Program-made: the position numbers and the translations under genes | Assembly (NCBI GenBank): GCA_902620425.1 | Contig: CACNHX010000004.1 | Span: 47,177 to 111,176, forward strand | Source of the DNA: an uncultured Alphaproteobacteria bacterium | GTDB lineage: Bacteria; Pseudomonadota; Alphaproteobacteria; HIMB59; GCA-002718135 | Reading direction: 5' to 3' | DNA length: 64,000 nucleotides | Notes under the pieces: generated by a model | Told to the model about the DNA's origin: nothing | Seen by the model: the letters and a program-made list of their open reading frames with translations, nothing else | The model's database searches: none | Part shown: in pieces, positions 38,201 to 47,649 of the stretch | Numbering within the stretch: position 1 is the first letter of the stretch | Layout of the letters: the number at the start of each line of letters is the position of its first letter

Positions 38201-39577
38201 ATGAAAAAAAAAATTTTTATTTGCGGTATTAGTACTGAATGCTGCTCTTATTCAACATTAATACAAAATAAAAAAGATTTTGAAGTTTTAAGTGGAAAAA
38301 AACTTTTAAAATATATAAATTTTCCATATTCCAGACATAATAATATAACATTTGTACCAAATAAATTTTATAGAAGTTTACCTGGTGGGCCTGTAGATAA
38401 AAAATTTTTTATAAAAACAATTAACAATATCATAAATGATTTAATAAAATCAAAACCTGCTGATGGTATTTTGCTAATCATGCATGGTGCTATGTATGTA
38501 AAAGGTATTAGTGATCCCGAAGGTTTTTTTGTTAAAAAAATTCGCTCTAAAGTATCTAAAAACTGTAAAATATCATTATCTTATGATCTTCACGGACAGA
38601 TGACTGATTCAATTATAAAAAATATCGATTATTTTGCAGCATATAAAACAGCCCCACATATTGACGTTAAGCAAACTTATTCAAGGGCATTGAAAATGTT
38701 AATTGATGGAATATTAAAAAATAAAAAAAATCATATTATTTGGGAAAAAATACCAGTTTTAGTTTCAGGCGAAATGTCATCTACAATAGTTGAGCCATGT
38801 AAAAAAATTTATAAAAATCTTAATATTTTTAATAAATTGAATGGGATTAATGATTGTAATTTACTTATAGGATATGTTTGGGCTGATACTAAGAGGGCAA
38901 CAGCTTCTGCAATTGTAAATTGTACAGATGTTAATATCGGTAAAAGAATTTGTAAGAAAATAGCACTAAGTTATTGGAATAATAGGTTTAATTTAGTTTA
39001 TGATATGAAATCTTATAAGTTAAATAAGATTTTTCATGTAGTTAATAAAAAAAGATTTACAATTTTAGCCGATAGCGGAGACAATCCAACAGCTGGAGGA
39101 GTAGGTAGTAGAATAGATGTATTAGAGCACGTATTTAAAAACAAGATAGAGAACACACTATTTGCAGGAATTTATAATGAAGAAATTTTTAAAGAGTTAA
39201 AAAATAAAAAAAATAAAATTGTTATAAAAGATAGTATCTCAAAAAAGAAAATTTCTATTTCAATTGATAAATTTTATCTAAAAAATGATAATGCAATTGT
39301 AATTTCAAATAATAACACAGTAATTTTTACTAAATACAGAAAACCTTTTCATTATCTAAGTGATTTTAGGGAATTAAATATAAATTTAAAAAAATATAAA
39401 ATATTGATTGTAAAATCAGGATATCTTTCACCAGAACTTAAAAAACTTAAAGCAGATAATTTTATGATTTTAACAGATGGATTTGTTACCCAAGATTTTA
39501 AAAGAATTAAAAATTTATTTAGGGAAAAACCAATTTATCCTTTTCAAAAAAATTTTAGATACAATATAGCTATTTAA
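38201..39577 (+). CDS. M81-family metallopeptidase-like protein (MlrC type)
   Basis: A 458-residue protein resembling MlrC, the last enzyme of microcystin breakdown, and a broad family of uncharacterised relatives. Visible blocks are IFICGISTECCSYS at the start, ILLIMHGAMYVKGISDPEG, ISLSYDLHGQMTD with the probable metal Asp-His, and LADSGDNPTAGGVGSR. Most bacteria with this family do not degrade microcystin, so the natural substrate is probably another small amide. The canonical ETNTF start is here STECCSYS. It follows phhB by four bases. Confidence 0.82.
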   Translation: MKKKIFICGISTECCSYSTLIQNKKDFEVLSGKKLLKYINFPYSRHNNITFVPNKFYRSLPGGPVDKKFFIKTINNIINDLIKSKPADGILLIMHGAMYVKGISDPEGFFVKKIRSKVSKNCKISLSYDLHGQMTDSIIKNIDYFAAYKTAPHIDVKQTYSRALKMLIDGILKNKKNHIIWEKIPVLVSGEMSSTIVEPCKKIYKNLNIFNKLNGINDCNLLIGYVWADTKRATASAIVNCTDVNIGKRICKKIALSYWNNRFNLVYDMKSYKLNKIFHVVNKKRFTILADSGDNPTAGGVGSRIDVLEHVFKNKIENTLFAGIYNEEIFKELKNKKNKIVIKDSISKKKISISIDKFYLKNDNAIVISNNNTVIFTKYRKPFHYLSDFRELNINLKKYKILIVKSGYLSPELKKLKADNFMILTDGFVTQDFKRIKNLFREKPIYPFQKNFRYNIAI

Positions 39578-40966
39578 TTAAGTACCACAAAAAGTTTCAA
39601 ATACTTTTTCACTTTCAAGAGGTGGGGCAATATATTTTTTATTTTCTATTTTCTCATAAGGATTTTTTAGTAATTTTTCGAATTCATATAATTGACTGTA
39701 ATTATTGCTGTACACTTCATTAATTATTTCTTCAATAATATGATTTCTAGGTATAATTTGAGGATTAACATTTTTAAATTTTCTTATTTTATTGTTTTTA
39801 TATTTTTCTTCCCAATTTTTAAAAATTTTTTTATCAAGGGTATTATTTTCTAAATCTAAAAATGTATTTGTATAATCAAGTTTATAAATATGCATCAAAT
39901 CTAAAAATTCTTTAACAATATCTTCGTTATTATTATTCGTATCTAAATTTAATTTCATAGACATCATTGTTAACCAAGATTTATCAAATAATTTTTTATA
40001 TTTATTTAATATATCTTCAATTTTTTTAATTGCTGTTTTTTCATTTGAATCAATTAAATGAAGAAAAGTTTCAGCAAATCTTGCTAAATTCCACAACGTT
40101 ATTTTTGATTGATTTTCAAAAGAATATCTTCCCATTTTATCAATTGAGCTAAAAACTTTTTTTGGATTATATTCATCCAAATATGCTGCTGGACCATAAT
40201 CTATAGTTTCACCAGATAAAGACATATTATCGGTATTCATAACGCCATGAATAAAACCAACTCTCATCCAATCTAAGACTAACTTAATTTGTAAATCACA
40301 GATTGTCTCATAAAATTTTAAATATTTATCATTATTATTATCTATATCAGGATACAGCCTTGAAATTGTATAAGATATAAAGTTTTGAAATTCCTCTCTA
40401 TTTTTTAAAAGGCTTCCAAATTGAAAAGTTCCCACTCTAATATGTGATTTTGCTACTCTAATTAAAATTGCACCAGGCTCTAATCTATCACGCAATACAT
40501 TTTCACCTGTGGTAATAACAGCTAGAGCTCTGGTTGATGATATGCCAAGATTATGCATAGCTTCACTCAATATGTATTCCCTTACCATTGGACCTAATGC
40601 AGCCTTCCCGTCTCCATTTCTAGAGTAGGGTGTCTGTCCTGATCCTTTTAACTGTATATCTACCCTTTGTTTATTATTAGTAATATGTTCACCAATAATT
40701 ACTGCTCTACCATCGCCTAAAATTGTAAAATTTCCAAATTGATGTCCAGCATAAGCTTGAGAAAAGTAATTTTTATTTAATTTATTTTTTCCCAAAAGAA
40801 TATTACACTTTTCATCATCATCATATTTACTAAAATCTAAATCTAAGTCCCTTGCAAGATCACTATTAAACAAAACTAATTTTTTATTACTAAAATTCTC
40901 AGGATTAACTTTACTATAAAAAATACTAGGTAGTTTCGTATAACTATCTTGAAAATTCCAAACCAT
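39578..40966 (-). CDS. selO: Protein adenylyltransferase SelO (YdiU)
   Basis: A 462-residue pseudokinase-fold enzyme. VDIQLKGSGQTPYSRNGDGK is the glycine-rich region, GPMVREYILSEAMHNLGI the conserved Glu helix, and FIHGVMNTDNMSLSGETIDY the catalytic and Mg-binding Asn/Asp loop. The C-terminal FCGT has the redox-active Cys typical of SelO. SelO transfers AMP to Ser/Thr/Tyr of proteins under oxidative stress. It is convergent with the M81 gene with no gap. Confidence 0.95.
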   Translation of the reverse strand: MVWNFQDSYTKLPSIFYSKVNPENFSNKKLVLFNSDLARDLDLDFSKYDDDEKCNILLGKNKLNKNYFSQAYAGHQFGNFTILGDGRAVIIGEHITNNKQRVDIQLKGSGQTPYSRNGDGKAALGPMVREYILSEAMHNLGISSTRALAVITTGENVLRDRLEPGAILIRVAKSHIRVGTFQFGSLLKNREEFQNFISYTISRLYPDIDNNNDKYLKFYETICDLQIKLVLDWMRVGFIHGVMNTDNMSLSGETIDYGPAAYLDEYNPKKVFSSIDKMGRYSFENQSKITLWNLARFAETFLHLIDSNEKTAIKKIEDILNKYKKLFDKSWLTMMSMKLNLDTNNNNEDIVKEFLDLMHIYKLDYTNTFLDLENNTLDKKIFKNWEEKYKNNKIRKFKNVNPQIIPRNHIIEEIINEVYSNNYSQLYEFEKLLKNPYEKIENKKYIAPPLESEKVFETFCGT

Positions 40967-41036
40967 ATTGAATAAATATATATAAATTTTTTAAATTTAA
41001 CATCTACAACTTTAGTATATAAGCATTAAGTCAGTA

Positions 41037-41819
41037 ATGAATACCATAATTGATATAGTTAATCTGTCAAAACATCCAATAGATAGCGATGAATATATAC
41101 AATATTGCAATGATGAAATTAAAAAAAATTCTATATTAATATTAAATGATTTTTTAACAAATGACTGCTTAAGTGAATTAATTACTGAATCACATGGATT
41201 ACTAAATCAAGCTTTCTATTGTTCTCAAAATCATACTATTTTACTTAATAAACAAGATAAATTAAGTGACTTGAATGATCCTTTAAATAGAGAGGTCGTA
41301 AGTGATAAAGGTTGTGTCCCTCATGATCTGTTAAATCAGCAATCAAAATTAAATATTTTATATCAATCAAATATTTTTAAAAATTTTTTAAAAGGTGTCT
41401 TAAATTTAAAAGATATTTATCCATACAGTGATACCTTATCTTCCATAAATTATAATTATTATCAAAAATCACAACAGCTAGGATGGCATTTTGATAATGC
41501 ATCATTTGCTATCACTTTAATGATACAATCATCAGATAAAGGTGGTGAATTTGAATATGTTAGTAAAGGTAGAAATTTTTCTGATAACTATATCGATAAA
41601 TCATATATTAAAGATATTTTAGATAGAAAAATTTTACCACAAAAAGCAGATGTTGATGCCGGTACTCTTATATTATTTTATGGTAGAAATTATTTGCATC
41701 GTGTAACACCAGTAGAGTCTAAAAAACCAAGAATATTAGTAACACTTAATTATAATGAAGAAGAGGGCACAATGCTTTCAGAAAATGCAAGATTAACATT
41801 TTTTGGTAGAATTAACTAA
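41037..41819 (+). CDS. Fe(II)/2-oxoglutarate oxygenase resembling the BesD/HalD group
   Basis: A 260-residue cupin-type oxygenase. GWHFDNASFAITLMIQ gives the HxD iron pair (His151, Asp153), YLHRVTPV the distal His221, and RILVTLNYN the 2-oxoglutarate Arg232. Overall layout (VPHDLLNQQ, GGEFEYV, AGTLILFYGRNYLHRV) resembles the family containing the amino-acid halogenases BesD and HalD. Those have HxG; the Asp here predicts hydroxylation rather than chlorination. A free amino acid is a reasonable substrate guess. The last four bases overlap the convergent TupA-like gene. Confidence 0.78.
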   Translation: MNTIIDIVNLSKHPIDSDEYIQYCNDEIKKNSILILNDFLTNDCLSELITESHGLLNQAFYCSQNHTILLNKQDKLSDLNDPLNREVVSDKGCVPHDLLNQQSKLNILYQSNIFKNFLKGVLNLKDIYPYSDTLSSINYNYYQKSQQLGWHFDNASFAITLMIQSSDKGGEFEYVSKGRNFSDNYIDKSYIKDILDRKILPQKADVDAGTLILFYGRNYLHRVTPVESKKPRILVTLNYNEEEGTMLSENARLTFFGRIN

Positions 41820-42610
41820 TTATAATTAAAGAAAAATAATTGTTTTCCATTTACTCGATAATTATTAATCAATTCTTTTGCTTCTTCTGATGTAATCCAA
41901 TCAATATATTTTTTAGCCTCTTCAATATTTAAATTATTATTTATCTTATTGCTTACTAAAATTATCCCATATTGATTAAATAATGGTGGTAAATTTTCAC
42001 AGACAATTTGTAGATTTTCTTTTTTATTAAAAGCTATCCAAGTGCTACGATCACTAAGAGTGTACGCATTCTTTTGATTAGCTATTAATAATGTTGAGCC
42101 CATTCCCTGACCTACACTGAGATACCAATTTTCTTTAAATGGTATATTTATATTTGATAATTCCCAAAGCTCTTTCTCCTTTTTGTGTGTTCCACTCTCA
42201 TCACCTCTTGATACAAATAATAATTTTGATTTTTTTATTTCAATCATTTTATTTTCAATTGAAGAGCATGTTTTGTTATCTTTTTTTGGTCCTATCAAGA
42301 CAAAATCATTATACATCAAATCATATCTTAGAGTGCCATATCCCTTATTCATAAATTCTAGCTCTGATTTTTTATGATGAACTAATAAAATTTCAACATT
42401 TCCATCCATTGCAACTTTAATTGCCTGACCTGTTCCAAGAGATAATGCTCTTACTTTTATTTTATATTTTTTTTCAAATTCTTTGTTAATAAATTCTAAT
42501 AAACCCGTATCGTGTGTAGAAGTTGTGCTTGCTATGGTTATATGTTTATCATTAGCTAGAGCATTCTTAATCAAGAATATTAAAATAAATATAAGTAAAA
42601 CTCTTATCAT
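41816..42610 (-). CDS. TupA-like tungstate/molybdate-type substrate-binding protein
   Basis: A 264-residue exported binding protein with a signal peptide (1-19, ending NALAND). The sequence ITIASTTSTHDTGLLEF, then ALSLGTGQAIKVAMDGN and FVSRGDESGTHKKEKELW, is the pattern of TupA/WtpA-type oxyanion-binding proteins, with Thr/Ser residues available for tungstate or molybdate. No cognate permease (tupB) or ATPase (tupC) is adjacent, which is unusual. It may use components encoded elsewhere. Confidence 0.85.
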   Translation of the reverse strand: MIRVLLIFILIFLIKNALANDKHITIASTTSTHDTGLLEFINKEFEKKYKIKVRALSLGTGQAIKVAMDGNVEILLVHHKKSELEFMNKGYGTLRYDLMYNDFVLIGPKKDNKTCSSIENKMIEIKKSKLLFVSRGDESGTHKKEKELWELSNINIPFKENWYLSVGQGMGSTLLIANQKNAYTLSDRSTWIAFNKKENLQIVCENLPPLFNQYGIILVSNKINNNLNIEEAKKYIDWITSEEAKELINNYRVNGKQLFFFNYN

Positions 42611-42670
42611 AAAACTTGATACATCTTATAGTACTTACTAAATATATTTATATATTTTGAAAGGATAGTT

Positions 42671-42856
42671 ATGAAAATTATTAAAGTTTTAGAAAAAACT
42701 GAACTAGTAATAGTAGATTTAGAGGTAAATTTAGGTAAAGAAAAAAGAAATGGTTTAACATTATGTGTTAAATATAATGGTGATTATTATCCATTAAATA
42801 CTGCACATGATGGAAGGCCAATTTTAATGAATAAAGATAATATAATTAAAAATTAA
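42671..42856 (+). CDS. Small hypothetical protein (61 residues)
   Basis: A 61-residue frame, MKIIKVLEKTELVIVDLEVN and onward, ending MNKDNIIKN. It has a clear AAGGA ribosome-binding site at 42661-42665, six bases before the ATG window, and codon use like its neighbours. No domain or membrane segment is recognised. A weak TTGATA / TAAATA promoter-like pair lies upstream (42616-42644). Its end overlaps the convergent DUF3147 gene by 11 bases. Confidence 0.55.
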   Translation: MKIIKVLEKTELVIVDLEVNLGKEKRNGLTLCVKYNGDYYPLNTAHDGRPILMNKDNIIKN

Positions 42857-43193
42857 AATTCAATTTTTTAATTATAAACATAAAAATAGCATAAGCTATT
42901 GCAGTGCTAATTATTGAAACTATCAGAGAGAAAACAAAGTTTTGTTTAAATTTTAAAAGTATTGGTAAAACAATAAAAAATACTATTGAAGGTACAGTCA
43001 TAACAATTGTGCTATAAGAGAGATCTATAACTTTTTGATAGTCTTTTGTATCCCAATACAACCAAACAAATGCCAATAGTGAAGTCATTGGTAAAGAAAC
43101 AATAATTGCGGCAGTCCAAGTATATTTTTTAGCTATTTCTGAAACAGCAACAATTATAATTGCACTGATTAATGTTTTAAGAATTATGTACAT
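42846..43193 (-). CDS. DUF3147-family membrane protein
   Basis: A 115-residue protein with four hydrophobic helices. The sequence LISAIIIVAVSEIAKKYTWT, SLPMTSLLAFVWLYWDTKD and the final helix match the small DUF3147 inner-membrane family. Function unknown. It overlaps the upstream DMT permease by 17 bases and is presumably co-transcribed with it. Confidence 0.8.
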   Translation of the reverse strand: MYIILKTLISAIIIVAVSEIAKKYTWTAAIIVSLPMTSLLAFVWLYWDTKDYQKVIDLSYSTIVMTVPSIVFFIVLPILLKFKQNFVFSLIVSIISTAIAYAIFMFIIKKLNFNF

Positions 43194-44052
43194 TTTTACT
43201 CACATTGGTTCGAGTTGCTATATAAACACCAAAAGTACAAATTAACAACCCTATAATATCTATTAATAATAATTTTTCACCTAATACAAACCAAGCCATT
43301 ACAGCTGTAGTTGGAGGTACTAGAAAGAAGAGACTTGATGTTTTAGAAGCTGTTCCATTTTTTATCAAGTACATTAGAATTGCGTAAGCTCCAAAGGATA
43401 CCATAATGATTTGCCAAGAAATTGATAAAATAAAACGTGTATCAAAATTAATAAATGATATTTCAAAAAAAAGTGAAATTATAAATAAAAATACTCCAGC
43501 ACTTAATGCTTGATAAAAATTATTAACTGAAAGACTGATTTCATGAGTAAATTTTTTTTGCCAAATAGTAGCTGAAGTTGCTCCTAAAAGTGCAACAATA
43601 GAAGCAATAACACCTATTGTTGGGATTTCTGTTCCAATATCATAACCTATAACTAATATAGTGCCTAAAAAACCAAAAAATATTCCTATCCATTGCGTAA
43701 CAGTAACTTTTTCTTTTAAAATAGGTCCACTTAGAATATTTGTTAAAATAGGTTGAAGGCATACAATTAACGCAGATAATGTTGCAGTAAGTCCCATAGA
43801 ATAAGAAAAAAATACTCCACCTAAATAAAATCCATGAAAAAGAATTCCCGTAATCATAGCTTGAAAGATTAAATTTCGATTTATTCTTATTCTTTCCCTA
43901 AAAATAATAGAAAAAATTAAAAAAAATGCACTTACAATACAAAACCTAAAACATAGTGCTGCAAAAGGGCTTGCTGATTGCACAATAAATTGACCACTTA
44001 TAAAAGCACTACTCCAAAAAAAAATAAATAGATATGAAAGATATAGGTTCAT
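43177..44052 (-). CDS. EamA/DMT-superfamily permease
   Basis: A 291-residue permease with about ten helices. Boundary motifs are LKEKVTVTQWIGIFFGFLGT in repeat 1 and LGEKLLLIDIIGLLICTFGV in repeat 2. SPFAALCFRFCIVSAFF near the start is typical of the family. It is followed by the DUF3147 gene. Substrate unknown; it belongs to a different subgroup from the VGIRRW type elsewhere in the window. Confidence 0.87.
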   Translation of the reverse strand: MNLYLSYLFIFFWSSAFISGQFIVQSASPFAALCFRFCIVSAFFLIFSIIFRERIRINRNLIFQAMITGILFHGFYLGGVFFSYSMGLTATLSALIVCLQPILTNILSGPILKEKVTVTQWIGIFFGFLGTILVIGYDIGTEIPTIGVIASIVALLGATSATIWQKKFTHEISLSVNNFYQALSAGVFLFIISLFFEISFINFDTRFILSISWQIIMVSFGAYAILMYLIKNGTASKTSSLFFLVPPTTAVMAWFVLGEKLLLIDIIGLLICTFGVYIATRTNVSKNVHNS

Positions 44053-44112
44053 TATAAATAATAATTCTATTCTTTATTTATAAATGTTATGAAAATTTAT
44101 TCATAGAATAAA

Positions 44113-44514
44113 ATGCTTAGCAATAAAATCAATTTTTTTTGTCCAAATTGTAGTTCAGATAAATATATTGGTAAAACTACTATAGGAAAAAACTATAAAG
44201 ATGAACCATATAAAAATGTAACATCTGAAATACAATGCGCTAAGTGTTTTATGGATATTCCATCAATTATTTCAGAAAATATTTCTCCTGATAAGCAAAA
44301 TGAAATGTCCAAACTTTGGAATGAAATATATAAACCATCACATAAAGAAAATGCTGCACAATGTTCAAAATGTTTTAGGTATTATTGGGAAATAGAAAAA
44401 TATTTATCTGAAAATAATATTTCTGTAAAAGATATTTTCTATCAAACTTATAATCCTAAAAAAACAATTGGAGATTTAATTTGTAAGATTTGTGATCCAT
44501 CATCTTTTAAATAA
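44113..44514 (+). CDS. Zinc-ribbon-like hypothetical protein
   Basis: A 133-residue cytoplasmic protein with four CxxC pairs: FFCPNCSSD near residues 7-15, IQCAKCFMD, AQCSKCFRYYW and ICKICDP near the C-terminus. The eight cysteines could form two zinc sites. No DNA-binding helix-turn-helix is apparent and I do not recognise the family. It precedes a DMT permease gene by five bases, so both probably share a transcript. Confidence 0.7.
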   Translation: MLSNKINFFCPNCSSDKYIGKTTIGKNYKDEPYKNVTSEIQCAKCFMDIPSIISENISPDKQNEMSKLWNEIYKPSHKENAAQCSKCFRYYWEIEKYLSENNISVKDIFYQTYNPKKTIGDLICKICDPSSFK

Positions 44515-44519
44515 AATTA

Positions 44520-45374
44520 ATGTTAGCATATATTCTTAATATATCAGGTTGGCTGTTATTACCTTTCATGGATGGTATTGCAAAATATCTATCTTCAGAA
44601 ATACATTTCATACAAGTTGTTTGGGGTAGATATTTTTTTATGCTTTTAGTCAGTTTTCCACTAGCATTTATATTTTTTAGAAAAGAAATTAGTTTTCCTA
44701 AAACAATTTCAGTACAGCTATTTAGAAGTTTTTTTTTATTTTTATCTACCGTTTTTTTCTTTTATGCAATTTCAGTTATAACTTTAGCAGAAGCTTTAAC
44801 GCTTGCATTTATCTCTCCAATAATAGTGACAATATTATCAATTTTTTATTTAAAAGAAAAAGTTGGAATTCATCGATGGGCTGCAGTTTTGATTGGGTTT
44901 TTTGGTGTTATGATCATTATAAGACCAGGTTTTATAGAAATTAATTTCGCATCTTTCTCATCTATTGCGGCAGGAATTTCATACGCTTTTTACATAATTT
45001 ATACTCGAAAATTATCTTTTACAGATAGTGCTGTTGTTACTTTGCTTTTTACAGGTATCGTAGGTTGTATTTTTATATCTCTTATTGTTCCTTTTTACTG
45101 GATAAATTTAGATTTAAGACAATTATTATTACTTATCTCATTAGCTTCAATTGGAACTTTAGGACATTTTTTAATAATTCTTTCTTTAAGACTTGGAGAA
45201 GCTTCTAAACTAGCTCCTTTGGGTTATTTTGAGATCTCCACAAATATACTTGTTGGATATGCCTTCTTCGGTGATTTGCCTGATATTTGGATTTATTTAG
45301 GATTATCTTTAATTGTTTTTAGCGGTATTTATATTTTTATTAGAGAAAGAAGAGAGATTAAAAAAACTAATTAG
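44520..45374 (+). CDS. EamA/DMT-superfamily permease
   Basis: A 284-residue protein with about ten helices. LKEKVGIHRWAAVLIGFFGV and IIRPGF mark the end of repeat 1, close to the sequences at 3421-4314 and 48677-49588, a subgroup resembling S-adenosylmethionine or related metabolite permeases. It converges on the next permease gene with an eight-base overlap. Confidence 0.88.
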   Translation: MLAYILNISGWLLLPFMDGIAKYLSSEIHFIQVVWGRYFFMLLVSFPLAFIFFRKEISFPKTISVQLFRSFFLFLSTVFFFYAISVITLAEALTLAFISPIIVTILSIFYLKEKVGIHRWAAVLIGFFGVMIIIRPGFIEINFASFSSIAAGISYAFYIIYTRKLSFTDSAVVTLLFTGIVGCIFISLIVPFYWINLDLRQLLLLISLASIGTLGHFLIILSLRLGEASKLAPLGYFEISTNILVGYAFFGDLPDIWIYLGLSLIVFSGIYIFIRERREIKKTN

Positions 45375-46221
45375 TTTTTCTAGTTGTTTGATAAATAAAT
45401 ATTGTAACAGATCCAAGCAGTAGGGCTCCTCCTATAATTGTATTTAGAGGAGGTATTTCATTTATAACAAACCAAACCCAAGCAGTACCTAAAACACTTT
45501 CTAATAAAAATATTAGAGCTACTTCGTGTGCTGGAGCAAATTTAGGAGAAATTGTTAAAATCATAAATGGAATAGGAAGTATTAATAAGCACATTATGAA
45601 AAGAAATAAAATTTGGTCATTATTTAAATCAAAGTTAATTCCAAATGGTAGAGCGTAAAGAGCTGATATTAAACATCCTAATAAACATGCAGGTACCAAA
45701 TCTTTATTTTTAAATAATCTAACAAGAACCATACTAAAACCCATTCCTATTGCTACAATTAGAGCCATAATATCTCCATATAATCCTGTAGTTGTAAAGC
45801 TTCCTATTCCAATTATTATCATTGCAAGCATAGCAATTAAAATTACTATCCATGTAAAAAGACTAGGTATTTCTTTAAGTATAAAAACTGAAAATAATGC
45901 AGCAAAAATAGGAGCTGATGCAATTAGAACTAATGTATTAGCTACAGCAGTATTTTGAATTGAATATACAAAACAAATATGAGTTATAGCATAGAGAATA
46001 GCGTAGATTATCCCTGGAACACCAATTAGATAAAATGATTTAAGAAAAGATCTTTTGTAAGTATAAATGAGAAAAATTAATATCGTAACAATTGGTAGAG
46101 CGCTTCTATAAAATATTAAACTAAAATCATCTAAATTTACTAATCTAATAAATAAACTATCAGGGCTAAGTATTAAAACCCCTACAAATGATAGTATAAG
46201 CCCCTTATTTCTTGTTTTCAT
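45367..46221 (-). CDS. EamA/DMT-superfamily permease
   Basis: A 284-residue permease with about ten helices. IQNTAVANTLVLIASAPIF and LKEIPSLFTWIVILIAMLAM lie at the end of repeat 1. Repeat 2 has LESVLGTAWVWFVINEIPPL. It differs from the VGIRRW subgroup. Convergent and overlapping with the previous permease. Substrate unknown. Confidence 0.87.
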   Translation of the reverse strand: MKTRNKGLILSFVGVLILSPDSLFIRLVNLDDFSLIFYRSALPIVTILIFLIYTYKRSFLKSFYLIGVPGIIYAILYAITHICFVYSIQNTAVANTLVLIASAPIFAALFSVFILKEIPSLFTWIVILIAMLAMIIIGIGSFTTTGLYGDIMALIVAIGMGFSMVLVRLFKNKDLVPACLLGCLISALYALPFGINFDLNNDQILFLFIMCLLILPIPFMILTISPKFAPAHEVALIFLLESVLGTAWVWFVINEIPPLNTIIGGALLLGSVTIFIYQTTRKTN

Positions 46222-46289
46222 AAATATTTGAAAATAAATAGATTATTAATATATCTATCAGTATCGTTCTTTAATTCACACTTGTTTTT

Positions 46290-46697
46290 ATGAAAAAATT
46301 ACTTTTTTTATGTTTTATTTTTTTATCACTAAATACTCACGCCTTAGATTCAAATAAATTAATAAACCTCGATGATTTAAAAATACTTTTTGATCTTCAA
46401 AAGAATGATTGGAACGAAAATGTTCTTTTTCTCATAAAAAAGAATTCATTTTTTAAAGTAGATAATGACTCAGATGTATTTTATTTAAAATCAATATTTA
46501 ATGATGGCGAAATAATTACAATGCCAATTTTTTCTAAGGATATTGTTGAAAAAATTATATTTGAATATATTTTTTTAGATCACAATAAAAAAAATTTAAA
46601 ATTTATAAATAATCATTTTAATTCGTTTAAAAATTTTTGTTTTGAGTATCTCTATAATGACAAGTCTATACAAGTAGTTATTACTAAATGTAATTAA
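46290..46697 (+). CDS. Exported hypothetical protein
   Basis: A 135-residue protein with a signal peptide (about 1-18, MKKLLFLCFIFLSLNTHA), so probably periplasmic. The mature part is rich in Lys, Asn and Phe and contains two cysteines near the C-terminus (FCFEYLY and TKCN) that could form a disulfide. I do not recognise the family. Its end overlaps the convergent HDAC-family gene by four bases. Confidence 0.65.
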   Translation: MKKLLFLCFIFLSLNTHALDSNKLINLDDLKILFDLQKNDWNENVLFLIKKNSFFKVDNDSDVFYLKSIFNDGEIITMPIFSKDIVEKIIFEYIFLDHNKKNLKFINNHFNSFKNFCFEYLYNDKSIQVVITKCN

Positions 46698-47602
46698 TTA
46701 AAAACCATTGATGTAGCTTTAAAAATTAAACTATGTCTTTTAGCTAATTCTAATTTATCATTTGAATATCCACCACCTATTACTGTCGCAATAGGAATTG
46801 ATTTATTTTTAAAAAATTCTAACACTGTAATATCTCTTTTTAATAATCCTTCAGTTGTTATTTTTAAATTTCCTAATTTATCATTCTCATGAATATCAAC
46901 TCCAGTATCAAAAATTACCAAATCAGGATTAAAATTTTTTGTACAACTATTAAGAGTTTGATATAATATTTCTAAATATTCATTATCTTCTAAATTATTA
47001 TCTAATTCAACATCCATGTCACTTATTGATTTTCTAAATGGAAAATTATTTTTACAATGAATAGAACATGTAAAAATTTTATCATTATCTTTAAGGATTG
47101 AGGCTGTACCATCTCCTTGATGCACATCGGTGTCAAAAATTAATATTTTTTTTACTTGATGGGTTCTTATTAAATGTAATGAAGCATAAGCCAAATCGTT
47201 AAAAACACAGTATCCTGAACCAAAATCTCTATGACTATGGTGTGTGCCACCAGCTAAATGATTTGCTATACCATTCTTAATTGCTTCTTTGCATGTTAAT
47301 AGAGTTCCATTAACTGCTAAAAAGGAACGATTAGAAAGTGTTTCTGACCATTTAAAACCCAATCTTCTTATTTCTTTATCGGATAAAGTACCATTTTTAA
47401 TTTTTAATACGTAATCTAAATCATGACATATAGAAACCTCATTAACACTTGCTTTTTGAGGACTTAGAATTTTTGCACGATGATAAAAATCTGAAGTTTT
47501 TAATTCATTATATAAATCTGAAAACTTACTGGCAGTAAATTTATGATTTTCAGGCAGAGCAATGTCATAATCTTCGTGTGTTACCCAACTGATTTTTTTC
47601 AT
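46694..47602 (-). CDS. Histone deacetylase-family protein
   Basis: A 302-residue zinc deacetylase of the arginase-deacetylase fold. THHSHRDFGSGYCVFND gives the catalytic His121/His122, FDTDVHQGDGTASIL the zinc Asp159/His161, and LVIFDTGVDIHENDKLG a conserved later Asp motif. Bacterial relatives remove acyl groups from polyamines, acetoin-pathway or other small amides; the substrate is unknown. It is divergent from the PhyH-like gene across a long leader region. Confidence 0.92.
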   Translation of the reverse strand: MKKISWVTHEDYDIALPENHKFTASKFSDLYNELKTSDFYHRAKILSPQKASVNEVSICHDLDYVLKIKNGTLSDKEIRRLGFKWSETLSNRSFLAVNGTLLTCKEAIKNGIANHLAGGTHHSHRDFGSGYCVFNDLAYASLHLIRTHQVKKILIFDTDVHQGDGTASILKDNDKIFTCSIHCKNNFPFRKSISDMDVELDNNLEDNEYLEILYQTLNSCTKNFNPDLVIFDTGVDIHENDKLGNLKITTEGLLKRDITVLEFFKNKSIPIATVIGGGYSNDKLELAKRHSLIFKATSMVFN

Positions 47603-47649
47603 AAATTTGCCTCTTTTTAACTCAATTTATGCCTAAATTAATTTGTACA

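Noticed and set aside
42139..42377. Two overlapping plus-strand frames inside the TupA-like gene
   Set aside because: Both are complements of conserved binding-protein sequence and have no supporting signals.
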